A stretch of 41,237 bases of DNA from Pseudomonadota bacterium (GTDB lineage: Bacteria; Pseudomonadota; Gammaproteobacteria; Burkholderiales; Gallionellaceae), in NCBI GenBank assembly GCA_021851345.1, contig JAJZEQ010000231.1, forward strand, positions 1-41,237, in the 5' to 3' direction. Below, piece by piece: positions 30,343 to 38,695 of this stretch. The first letter of the stretch is position 1, and every line of letters starts with the position of its first letter. The position numbers and the translations under genes were made by a program. A model generated the notes under the pieces. That model was not told the origin of the DNA. It searched no databases and saw only the letters and a program-made list of their open reading frames with translations.

Positions 30343-31278
30343 ATGCCTTTAGGTATAGCTAAGCCAGCCAAGGTGACGGTGTTGCTTTCCACATACAATG
30401 GGAGCAAGTTTCTTGAGGAACAGCTCAATTCGTTGTATCAACAAACATACCCCGATATCAGGATTTTGGTGCGTGACGACGGGTCGGTAGATTCAACCAG
30501 AAGCATTCTGGACAACGAACAAGCTAAGGGCCGTATAGAAATATTGGCAGGACACAACAACCTCGGCCCGGCCCTCAGCTTTTTTGAATTGCTGCGGAGT
30601 GCCGCATCGACAGGCACAGAATACGTTGCTTTTTGCGATCAGGATGACGTTTGGCTTCCTGAAAAGATTGCGCATGCAGTCTTGGCTCTAACTGGAGTCA
30701 CAGGCAACAGTCCGGCAATGTATTGCTCAAGGTCGGAAATCGTTGATGAGCATCTGGAACATATCGGATATACGGAGTTGCCCGGAAAAATCGGCTTCGG
30801 CAATGCATTGGTCGAAAATGCAGCTACCGGCTGTACGATCGTGCTCAACCGGAAAGCCGTCGAGCTGGTAGTTGAGCACCTGCCGGCAAAGGTGCTGATG
30901 CATGATTGGTGGTGCTATCTGGTGATGGCTTGTTTCGGTGAAATCGTTTTTAGTGCGTGTCCCGACATCCGGTATCGCCAACATGGAAACAACACGGTTG
31001 GTATAGCATCGAACATGCTTTACCGATTAGGAAGAAAATTGCGCAGGTTTTTTGGGAGTGGGGAAGGCCGGCAATGGATGAGTGAACAGGCTATATCCTT
31101 GCTGAATGCGTTCGGGGACAAAATCCCGCACTCTCGTAGAGCCGTTCTCAACAAGTTCGTCGGGGCAAAATCATCATTGCGCTGCCGGTTTCAGTTAGTC
31201 TTTTCGGGGGATATTTGGCGAAAAAATTGGTTCGATGATCTGGCGTTGCGAATTCTTATATTGATTAACCGATTTTAA
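30343..31278 (+). CDS. Glycosyltransferase family 2 (rhamnosyltransferase-like)
   Basis: KVTVLLSTYNGSKFLEEQLNSLYQQTYPDIRILVRDDGSVDSTRSIL...NLGPALSFFELLRSAASTGTEYVAFCDQDDVWLPEKI. Confidence 0.93.
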   Translation: MPLGIAKPAKVTVLLSTYNGSKFLEEQLNSLYQQTYPDIRILVRDDGSVDSTRSILDNEQAKGRIEILAGHNNLGPALSFFELLRSAASTGTEYVAFCDQDDVWLPEKIAHAVLALTGVTGNSPAMYCSRSEIVDEHLEHIGYTELPGKIGFGNALVENAATGCTIVLNRKAVELVVEHLPAKVLMHDWWCYLVMACFGEIVFSACPDIRYRQHGNNTVGIASNMLYRLGRKLRRFFGSGEGRQWMSEQAISLLNAFGDKIPHSRRAVLNKFVGAKSSLRCRFQLVFSGDIWRKNWFDDLALRILILINRF

Positions 31279-31330
31279 CCCTGATGGTCATTAGAACTCC
31301 GCCTCTACCCGGCGCGTGAATGACGCAGTT

Positions 31331-31346
31331 TTGTGCTTACGCACAA
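31331..31346. other. Small inverted repeat TTGTGC-TTAC-GCACAA upstream of the GT4 gene
   Basis: Perfect 6-bp arms, 4-nt loop. Confidence 0.4.
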
Positions 31347-31388
31347 TATGGGATTAAATCATCCTTTGCGTAGGCATCGTGAGCTGAA

Positions 31389-32549
31389 ATGAAAAAACTT
31401 TGTTTTGTCGCAACCATACCCGCCGTTGTTCATGCCTTTTTGCGGGGACATATTCAAGCGGCTGCAGAAAAATATCAGGTAACTGTTGTATGCAATTCTG
31501 CTGACGAGCACTTGCTTGAGGGCCTGAACGCCCGATTTGTTCTGCTGCCCATAGAGCGCAAACCATCACTCTGGAAAGACACTCTGGTCCTGTTTCAATT
31601 ATTCAGGCTGTTCCGGCGTGAACGATTCGATATAGTGCATAGCCATATGCCAAAGACCGGGTTGCTCGGGATGTTGGCCGCACGGATGGCCGGCATACCG
31701 ATACGCATCAACACCTTCCACGGCGAGGTGTGGGCAACGCGAAGCGGCGTGCGGCGTGCAGCACTCAAGCTGTTCGACAGATTGGTCGGAGCACTTGCAA
31801 CAGACATCCTGGCGGTCAGCCCATCGCAAAAGATATTCCTGGAGAGCGAGGGCGTTTTGTCGCCGGGCAAGGCAATGGTGATCGGGGCGGGTTCGATCTG
31901 TGGTATCGACGCGGCGCGATTTCATCCGGACGAGGCGATGAAGAAGTCAGTACGCCATGAATTGGCCATTGCCCGGGATGACACGGTGATTTTGTTTGTC
32001 GGACGCCTCAATCGCGACAAGGGCGTGCTGGATATGGCAGCAGCATTTGATGCGATTGCGAAAGACAACCCGGATGTGGTGCTGTTGCTGGTGGGTTCTG
32101 AGGAAGACGTGGCGTTCAGCCGTATTCAGGAAATCTGCGATGCGGTAAGTGAGCGCCTTCGGCATGTGAGTTTTACGCCTGCGCCGGAACGTTACATGGC
32201 GGCGGCAGACATATATTGCTTGCCGAGTTATCGCGAGGGGTTTGGCATGACCATTATCGAGGCGGCGGCGTGCGCAGTACCCACCGTGGCTACACGTATA
32301 TATGGCATTACAGATGCAGTGGCAGAGGGCAAAACCGGCTTGCTGTACCCGGTTGGCGATGTGGCGGCCCTGACGCAAAACCTGTTAAAGCTGATTGCAG
32401 AAAAAGACTTGCGGAAACAGATGGGAATTGCGGCCCGCCAACGAGCAATGGAACTGTTCCCCAGCGAAAAAATCATCCGCGAGACGATGATGATGTACGA
32501 CGGATTGCTTGAAGAACGCCGCAGGAAGAAAGACAAAAAACATGATTGA
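31389..32549 (+). CDS. Glycosyltransferase family 4
   Basis: FDIVHSHMPKTGLLGMLAARMAGIPIRINTFHGEVW...VILFVGRLNRDKGVLDMAAAFDAIAKDNPDVVLLLVGSEED...EGFGMTIIEAAACAVPTVATRIYGITDAV. Confidence 0.93.
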   Translation: MKKLCFVATIPAVVHAFLRGHIQAAAEKYQVTVVCNSADEHLLEGLNARFVLLPIERKPSLWKDTLVLFQLFRLFRRERFDIVHSHMPKTGLLGMLAARMAGIPIRINTFHGEVWATRSGVRRAALKLFDRLVGALATDILAVSPSQKIFLESEGVLSPGKAMVIGAGSICGIDAARFHPDEAMKKSVRHELAIARDDTVILFVGRLNRDKGVLDMAAAFDAIAKDNPDVVLLLVGSEEDVAFSRIQEICDAVSERLRHVSFTPAPERYMAAADIYCLPSYREGFGMTIIEAAACAVPTVATRIYGITDAVAEGKTGLLYPVGDVAALTQNLLKLIAEKDLRKQMGIAARQRAMELFPSEKIIRETMMMYDGLLEERRRKKDKKHD

Positions 32550-33573
32550 CCGCGACAATAGGCGCGTGCTGGTCACCGGAGGCAATGGCTTTGTAGGCCG
32601 GTCGCTGTGCGAAGAATTGCTGCATAGGGGATATCAGGTCAGGGCGGCCGTGCGCGCGCCTGGCCGGTTTCCAGCGGACATGGAAGCGGTGGCAGTCGGC
32701 GAGATTGATGGCGGGACGGATTGGGCCGATGCGCTGCGCGATGTGGATACCGTCATTCATCTCGCCGCGCGGGTACATGTGATGAAAGATTCCTCTGCCG
32801 ATCCGCTGGCGGAATTCCTCAGGGTCAATCTGCACGGCACGGAAAATCTTGCGCGGCAGGCGGCGCGCACCGGGGTCAATCGCCTGGTCTACGTGAGCTC
32901 GGTCAAGGTGAACGGGGAAAGCACCTCCGCTTCTGACACCCTCTCCCCTGGCCCCTCCCCCGTAAGCGGGATAGGGGAGCAAAATATTTTTACCGAATCG
33001 GATAATCCCAATCCACAAGACCCCTATGGTGTGTCCAAGTGGCAGGCCGAACAAGCCTTGCGGCACATCGCGCAGGAAACCGGTCTGGAGATCGTGATCG
33101 TGCGCCCGCCGCTGGTGTATGGCCCGGGCGTGAAAGGGAACTTCATCAGCCTGCTGGCCGCGATAGACAAAGGGGTGCCGTTGCCGCTAGCGGGTGCGCG
33201 CAATGCGCGTAGCCTGGTGTATGTGGGCAATCTGGTCGATGCGCTGATCGCCTGCGCGACGCATCCCGCCGCCTCCGGGCAGACCTATCTGGTTAGTGAT
33301 GGCGAGGATGTCTCGACAGCTCGGCTGGTCGAAAAGATCGCCAGCGCATTGGGACGCAACAGTCGCTCATTCTATTTTCCGCCCGTGCTGTTGCGCGCTG
33401 CGGCAACCTTGCTGGGGCGGGCAGGGCAGATGGACAGATTGTTCGGTTCGTTGCGCGTCAGCGATAAAAAAATACGCGGCGAACTGAGCTGGTCTCCGCC
33501 GTATACGCTGGAGCAGGGCTTGCGCGAAACAACCGTATGGTATTGCGCTCGCCAATCACGACGCGTTTCCTGA
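32542..33573 (+). CDS. NAD-dependent epimerase/dehydratase (UDP-glucose 4-epimerase-like SDR) with an internal repeat-derived insertion
   Basis: RVLVTGGNGFVGRSLCEELLHRGYQVRAAVR...VDTVIHLAARVHVMKDSSADPLAEFLRVNLHGTENLARQAARTGVNRLVYVSSVKVNGE...NPQDPYGVSKWQAEQAL; start ATG at 32542 overlaps the upstream stop region. Confidence 0.93.
   Translation: MIDRDNRRVLVTGGNGFVGRSLCEELLHRGYQVRAAVRAPGRFPADMEAVAVGEIDGGTDWADALRDVDTVIHLAARVHVMKDSSADPLAEFLRVNLHGTENLARQAARTGVNRLVYVSSVKVNGESTSASDTLSPGPSPVSGIGEQNIFTESDNPNPQDPYGVSKWQAEQALRHIAQETGLEIVIVRPPLVYGPGVKGNFISLLAAIDKGVPLPLAGARNARSLVYVGNLVDALIACATHPAASGQTYLVSDGEDVSTARLVEKIASALGRNSRSFYFPPVLLRAAATLLGRAGQMDRLFGSLRVSDKKIRGELSWSPPYTLEQGLRETTVWYCARQSRRVS
32926..32988. 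repeat. In-frame copy of the CCCTCTCCCC...CCCGTAAGCGGGATAGGGGAG palindromic repeat inside the CDS
   Basis: GACACCCTCTCCCCTGGCCCCTCCCCCGTAAGCGGGATAGGGGAGCAAAATATT, encoding SASDTLSPGPSPVSGIGEQNI. Confidence 0.75.
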
Positions 33574-33627
33574 GCCGGATTGGTTAAAGAAGGCAGCAGC
33601 AGCAGCCATTGCATTGTATGTGTGAAT

Positions 33628-33669
33628 ATCCTTGCAATTAATGGAATTACTTTCCATAATTGCAAGGAT
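33628..33669. repeat. Long palindrome at the start of the DUF4143 ATPase gene
   Basis: ATCCTTGCAATTA(A)TGGAA-TTACT-TTCCATAATTGCAAGGAT: 18-bp arms with one bulged A; the right arm runs into ATG at 33668. Confidence 0.9.
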
Positions 33670-34831
33670 GATTAGTCGGATTATTTATCCTCAGCTCCTG
33701 AATGCAGTTGCTCATTCCCCTGCAGTGGCACTGCTCGGTCCACGCCAGGTGGGGAAAACAACACTGGCGCTGGAAATCGGTCAGAGCCACAACGCGATTT
33801 ATCTTGACCTCGAGTCCGAGCAGGATCGCGCCAAGCTCGCTCAACCCGAGCTTTATCTTTCGGACCATCAGGGCAGGTTGGTGATCATTGATGAGGTTCA
33901 CCGTGCCCCAGGTCTTTTCCCTGTGCTGCGGGGTCTCATCGACCGGGGGCGCAGAGCCGGACGAAAATCCGGGCAATATCTGTTATTGGGATCGGCCTCG
34001 CTCGATCTGCTCAAACAATCCGGTGAAACGTTGGCGGGCCGTATTGCATATCTGGAGCTTGCGCCTTTTAACGTGTTGGAAACGCGGAAACTGCCGCCAG
34101 ACGATCTGTGGGTGCGCGGCGGCTTTCCGGAAAGTCTGCTTGCTTCCAATGCCACACGAAGCCTGCGCTGGCGGCAGGATTTTATTCGAACCTATCTGGA
34201 GCGGGATATCCCACAGTTTGGTCCGCGCATTGCAGCTGAAACCTTGCGCCGCTTCTGGAGCATGCTGGCACACTATCAGGGAGGATTGCTCAACACAGCG
34301 CAATTAGCCCGCAATCTGGGTGTAGATGCAAAAACTGCTGGAGGCTATCTTGATTTGCTCGTTGATTTGTTGCTCGTGCGCCGCCTGCCTCCCTGGCATG
34401 CAAATCTGGGCAAGCGGCTCGTTAAATCCCCCAAGGTCTATGTGCGCGACAGCGGCCTTGTCCATGCATTGCTCAATATAGCGGACAAGGAAGCGCTGCT
34501 CGCTCATCCCGTTGTCGGGCAGAGTTGGGAGTGTTTCGTAATCGAAAATCTGCTTGTTTGTGTTGCAGCCAAAGCACAGGGTTTTTTTTACCGTACCAGC
34601 GGCGGGGCAGAGATTGATTTGTTGCTGTCATGGCCGGATGGAAGTCTATGGGCCATCGAGATTAAGCGCAGCCTGAGCCCCAAGTTGGAGCGGGGTTTTC
34701 ATGCCGCCTGCGCAGACCTTGCGCCTATCCGGAAGTTTGTGGTCTATCCCGGCGCAGAGCGCTATCGCCTTGCGGCGGATATTGAGGCGATTTCCCTGGA
34801 GGATATGGCCTCTGAATTGGTTGCAACTTGA
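33668..34831 (+). CDS. AAA ATPase with C-terminal DUF4143 domain
   Basis: MISRIIYPQLLNAVAHSPAVALLGPRQVGKTTLALEIG (Walker A GPRQVGKT), LVIIDEVHRAPGLFPVLRGLID, LLLGSASLDLLKQSGETLAGRIAYLELAPFN, C-terminal GAEIDLLLSWPDGSLWAIEIKRS (nuclease-like fold motif). Confidence 0.92.
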   Translation: MISRIIYPQLLNAVAHSPAVALLGPRQVGKTTLALEIGQSHNAIYLDLESEQDRAKLAQPELYLSDHQGRLVIIDEVHRAPGLFPVLRGLIDRGRRAGRKSGQYLLLGSASLDLLKQSGETLAGRIAYLELAPFNVLETRKLPPDDLWVRGGFPESLLASNATRSLRWRQDFIRTYLERDIPQFGPRIAAETLRRFWSMLAHYQGGLLNTAQLARNLGVDAKTAGGYLDLLVDLLLVRRLPPWHANLGKRLVKSPKVYVRDSGLVHALLNIADKEALLAHPVVGQSWECFVIENLLVCVAAKAQGFFYRTSGGAEIDLLLSWPDGSLWAIEIKRSLSPKLERGFHAACADLAPIRKFVVYPGAERYRLAADIEAISLEDMASELVAT

Positions 34832-34899
34832 CGCGAGTTATGTAGCCGACATCTGCGTTGATTATACATGTAATTCTATGTCTGAAAATGCAGCGGAAT

Positions 34900-34942
34900 C
34901 ATCCTTGTATATTGAAAGGCAGCCTTTAAATATACAAGGATG
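34900..34942. repeat. 43-nt near-perfect palindrome downstream of the DUF4143 ATPase gene
   Basis: CATCCTTGTATATTGAAAGGC-A-GCCTTTAAATATACAAGGATG: 21-bp arms with a single mismatch. Confidence 0.92.
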
Positions 34943-35037
34943 TTCGCATATCAATTTTTTAGAGGTTTCCTAAAGGCATCGAATATAATCGCGCCTTATT
35001 TTAAACATAACGCGTCTTGTCCGAGGCGGAAAATAAC

Positions 35038-36102
35038 ATGATATTAGTGACCGGCGGTGCTGGTTTCATCGGTGCGAACTTTGTTCTGGACTGGCTCGCG
35101 CAAAGCGACGAGGCCGTGATCAATCTGGACAAGTTGACCTATGCGGGCAACATGGAGAATCTGGCCTCCCTCAAAGGTGACACGCGCCAGGTCTTTGTGC
35201 GGGGCGACATCGGCGATGCGGCATTGGTGGGCAGGCTGCTGGCCGAACATCGCCCGCGAGCGGTGATCAATTTTGCGGCGGAAAGCCATGTGGACCGGTC
35301 GATCCACGGCCCCGAGGATTTCATCCAGACCAACATCGTCGGCACCTTCCATTTGCTCGAGGCGGTGCGCGCATACTGGTCAGGCCTGGCCGCTACGGAA
35401 AAAAATAGCTTCCGCTTCCTGCATGTCTCGACCGACGAGGTGTACGGTTCGCTGGCGAAGGACGATCCTGCGTTCAGCGAAACCCATCGCTATGAACCGA
35501 ACAGCCCTTATTCCGCCAGCAAGGCGGCCAGCGACCATCTGGTGCGCGCTTACCACCACACTTACGGCCTGCCGGTGTTGACCACCAACTGTTCCAACAA
35601 CTACGGCCCGTACCACTTTCCGGAAAAACTGATCCCGCTGATGATAGTCAACGCACTGGCGGGCAAGCCGCTGCCGGTGTACGGCGACGGCCAGCAGATC
35701 CGCGACTGGCTCTACGTCAGGGACCATTGCAGCGCGATACGCTGCGTGCTGGAAAAGGGCAGGCTGGGTGAGGTCTACAACATCGGCGGCTGGAATGAAA
35801 AGACCAATCTGGAGATCGTCCACACCATTTGCACGCTGCTTGATGAACTCGCACCCAACCCGCTGCGTCCCCAGTCCTCAGCCCTCATCACTTATGTTCA
35901 AGACCGCCCCGGCCACGACCGCCGCTATGCGATCGATGCGCGCAAGATCGGGCGCGAGCTGGGCTGGAAACCCGCCGAGACCTTCGACACCGGCATACGC
36001 AAGACGGTGCAGTGGTATCTGGACAACCAGGGCTGGGTGAGCCGCGTGCAGTCCGGTGATTACCGCAACTGGGTCGAGAAGAATTACGCGGGGCGGGCCT
36101 GA
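35038..36102 (+). CDS. rfbB: dTDP-glucose 4,6-dehydratase
   Basis: [45 protein letters not shown]...[77 protein letters not shown]. Confidence 0.97.
   Translation: MILVTGGAGFIGANFVLDWLAQSDEAVINLDKLTYAGNMENLASLKGDTRQVFVRGDIGDAALVGRLLAEHRPRAVINFAAESHVDRSIHGPEDFIQTNIVGTFHLLEAVRAYWSGLAATEKNSFRFLHVSTDEVYGSLAKDDPAFSETHRYEPNSPYSASKAASDHLVRAYHHTYGLPVLTTNCSNNYGPYHFPEKLIPLMIVNALAGKPLPVYGDGQQIRDWLYVRDHCSAIRCVLEKGRLGEVYNIGGWNEKTNLEIVHTICTLLDELAPNPLRPQSSALITYVQDRPGHDRRYAIDARKIGRELGWKPAETFDTGIRKTVQWYLDNQGWVSRVQSGDYRNWVEKNYAGRA
35868..35888. repeat. Heptamers TCCCCAG TCCTCAG CCCTCAT inside rfbB
   Basis: 21 nt, in frame as part of RPQSSALIT; same family as the fcl array at 1933-1967. Confidence 0.65.
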
Positions 36103-37001
36103 TGAAGATCCTGCTGTTCGGCAAGAACGGACAGGTCGGCTGGGAACTGCAGCGCAGCCTTGCGCCATTGGGTGAACTGGTTGCGGTCGATTCCGCGAGC
36201 AAGGAACTGTGCGGCGACTTCACCGATCCTGAAGGTATCGCGCGGACGGTCCGGGCCGTTGCGCCGGATGTGATCGTCAATGCCGCAGCTCATACCGCGG
36301 TGGACAAGGCTGAGAGCGAGCCCGGGCGTGCACGCGCCATCAACGCGCTGGCTCCCGGGGTGCTGGCCGGGGAAGCAAAAAAAACCAATGCCTGGCTGGT
36401 CCATTATTCCACCGATTATGTGTTCGACGGCGGCGGCGAAAAACCCTGGCTGGAAAGCGATGCGACCGCGCCACTGAATGTGTACGGCGCGACCAAGCTG
36501 GAGGGCGAGCAGCTGATCCAGCAATCGGGCTGCCGCCATCTGATCTTCCGCACCAGCTGGGTGTACGGCGCGCGCGGCGGCAACTTCGCGAAGACCATGC
36601 TGAGGCTGGCCGGCGAGCGCGACAGCCTCAGTGTCATCAACGACCAGGTCGGCGCTCCCACCGGCGCGGATCTGCTGGCCGATGTCACCGCGCATGCGCT
36701 ACGCACTGCGCAGCTGCGGCCCGATGTGTCCGGCCTGTATCACCTGGTTGCCGGCGGCGAGACTTCCTGGCACGGCTATGCCGGATTCGTGATCGACTTT
36801 GCGCGGCGTGCCGGCATCCCGCTCAAGGTTGGGCAGGACGCCATCAAGGCCGTGCCGACCAGCGCCTTTCCGACGCCCGCGAAACGCCCGCACAATTCGC
36901 GGATGGACACGACCAAGCTGCAGCGTACTTTCGGTTTGCATCTGCCATCATGGGAAACCGGCGTGGAACGCATGCTGAGCGAAGTGCTGGAAAAGATGTA
37001 G
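36102..37001 (+). CDS. rfbD: dTDP-4-dehydrorhamnose reductase
   Basis: [31 protein letters not shown]...VIVNAAAHTAVDKAESEPGRARAINALAPGVLAGEAKKTNAWLVHYSTDYVFDG. Confidence 0.96.
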   Translation: MKILLFGKNGQVGWELQRSLAPLGELVAVDSASKELCGDFTDPEGIARTVRAVAPDVIVNAAAHTAVDKAESEPGRARAINALAPGVLAGEAKKTNAWLVHYSTDYVFDGGGEKPWLESDATAPLNVYGATKLEGEQLIQQSGCRHLIFRTSWVYGARGGNFAKTMLRLAGERDSLSVINDQVGAPTGADLLADVTAHALRTAQLRPDVSGLYHLVAGGETSWHGYAGFVIDFARRAGIPLKVGQDAIKAVPTSAFPTPAKRPHNSRMDTTKLQRTFGLHLPSWETGVERMLSEVLEKM

Positions 37002-37075
37002 ACATAAGGTACAAGAGGCAAGCGCGCGCAGATTAACAGGGGATAAGCCCAAGCTTGTATCTTGCTTCTCAGTAA

Positions 37076-37164
37076 CGTAGATTGGGTTAGCCGCTTTTGG
37101 CGTAACCCGACAGCCTTTACAGATCATGTCGGGTTACGCGGTGAATCTGCTAACCCAACCTACG
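37076..37164. repeat. Nested palindromic dispersed element (GTAGRTTGGGTTAGC / GCGTAACCCGACA)
   Basis: Outer arms CGTAGATTGGGTTAGC (37076-37091) / GCTAACCCAACCTACG (37149-37164), 15/16 match; inner arms GCGTAACCCGACA (37100-37112) / TGTCGGGTTACGC (37127-37139), 13/13 match. Confidence 0.85.
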
Positions 37165-37170
37165 CTGCCC

Positions 37171-37212
37171 CTTGCCCCTTGCCCCTTGCCCCTTGCCCCT
37201 TGTACCTTGTAC
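37171..37212. repeat. Tandem heptamer array: 4x CTTGCCC + 2x CTTGTAC
   Basis: Six contiguous perfect 7-nt units. Confidence 0.95.
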
Positions 37213-37219
37213 CTGATCC

Positions 37220-38695
37220 TCAGTCCTCGATGATCTGCAAACCGATACCCAGCGCCTTCCATTGCTTCACTTCATCCAGCAACGTGGTTTCGGTGAGCGG
37301 ATTCTGGGCCAGCCAGTCCGGGTCTATGGCAAGGTGGAATTTGGTGCCGCTGAATCGCCCGCCCAAAGCCGGCAGGCTGGAGTCGCTGCGGTTGCGGTAG
37401 AACAGCACGGCCAGCCGCAGGCTCATGGCCAATATTTGATCCTCTGGATTTTTCAGCTGTTCCTGCAGTTTGCCCAGGTTGCCGCGCTGTGCCAGCGTCA
37501 GCATGCTCAGGCGTGCCTGCTCCTTTTTTGAAAAGCCCGGCATGTCGGCGTTGGCCAGAATGTAGGCAGTGTGTTTGTGATAGCCGCTGTGCGCGACACT
37601 GATGCCGATCTCGTGCAGACAGGCTGCCCAGCCGAGCAGGTGCAGCAGCGTTTCGTTGATTTCGTCGCCGAGAAATTGCCGCGCCAATGCTTGCGCCAGC
37701 TTTGTTACGCGCCCCGCCTGTTTGGCATCGACGTGGTAGCGCTGCATGAATTGCTGCACGGTCACGTCGCGCACGTCGTTGTTGTGAAAGCGTCCCCACA
37801 AATCGTACAGCACGCCCTCGCGCAGCGCGCCCAGGGCGGCGTCCATATGGGTGATGTTCAGTTCGCAAAATGCCGCGTAGAGAATGGCAAACCCCCCCGC
37901 CAGTATGGGAAGGCGATCCTGGCGCAAACCCTGCAAATCGAGCTTTTGCACATCGCCCGCATCAAGCAGACGGGCGCGCAGTTGGTCCAGCCCGCCGCGG
38001 GTGATACCGCCATTGCTGTAGCCGTTCGCTTCAAGTATTTCGGCGATGGCCCTTGCCGTGCCGGACGAGCCCAGAGCCTGCTGCCAATGCCCCTGATAGT
38101 CGGCGACTATGGTCTGCAATTCGTTGCGCGCGGCGAGTTCCGCCTGCTTGAGATTCTGTTTGGTGATCTTTCCGTCAGGGAAAAAATTCTTGCTGTAACT
38201 GACACAGCCCATGTACAGGCTTTCCAGCTTAAGCGGAACAAGACCATTGCCGATGATAAATTCGGTGGAGCCGCCGCCTATGTCCACCACCAGCCGGTTG
38301 TGTTTCGATGGCGGCAAGCCATGTGCCACGCCGAGGTAGATCAGGCGCGCTTCCTCGCGACCGGCGATGACTTCGATCGGGAATCCCAGTGTGTGCTCGG
38401 CTTGGGGGATGAAATCGGCGGCATTTTTGGCCACGCGCAATGCGTTGGTGCCGACCACGCGCACGGCCTCGCGCGGCAAGTCGCGCAGGCGTTCAGCAAA
38501 GCGCCCCAGCGCGGCAAGGGCGCGTTGCTGGGTTTCGGCGTCAAGGAATTTGTCTGGGCTGAGTCCCGCGGCCAAACGCACCGGTTCGCGCAAGCCATCC
38601 AGCATGTAAAGCTGGTCACCCTCCACCCGTGCGATCTGCAGCCTGAAGCTGTTGGAGCCGAGATCGACGGCGGCGAGGACGGATTGCTGCCGCAC
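37220..38695 (-). CDS. ppx: Exopolyphosphatase (Ppx/GppA family)
   Basis: VLAAVDLGSNSFRLQIARVEGDQLYMLDGLREPVRLAAGL...VVDIGGGSTEFIIGNGLVPLKLESLYMGCVSYSKNFF. Confidence 0.95.
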   Translation of the reverse strand: MRQQSVLAAVDLGSNSFRLQIARVEGDQLYMLDGLREPVRLAAGLSPDKFLDAETQQRALAALGRFAERLRDLPREAVRVVGTNALRVAKNAADFIPQAEHTLGFPIEVIAGREEARLIYLGVAHGLPPSKHNRLVVDIGGGSTEFIIGNGLVPLKLESLYMGCVSYSKNFFPDGKITKQNLKQAELAARNELQTIVADYQGHWQQALGSSGTARAIAEILEANGYSNGGITRGGLDQLRARLLDAGDVQKLDLQGLRQDRLPILAGGFAILYAAFCELNITHMDAALGALREGVLYDLWGRFHNNDVRDVTVQQFMQRYHVDAKQAGRVTKLAQALARQFLGDEINETLLHLLGWAACLHEIGISVAHSGYHKHTAYILANADMPGFSKKEQARLSMLTLAQRGNLGKLQEQLKNPEDQILAMSLRLAVLFYRNRSDSSLPALGGRFSGTKFHLAIDPDWLAQNPLTETTLLDEVKQWKALGIGLQIIED

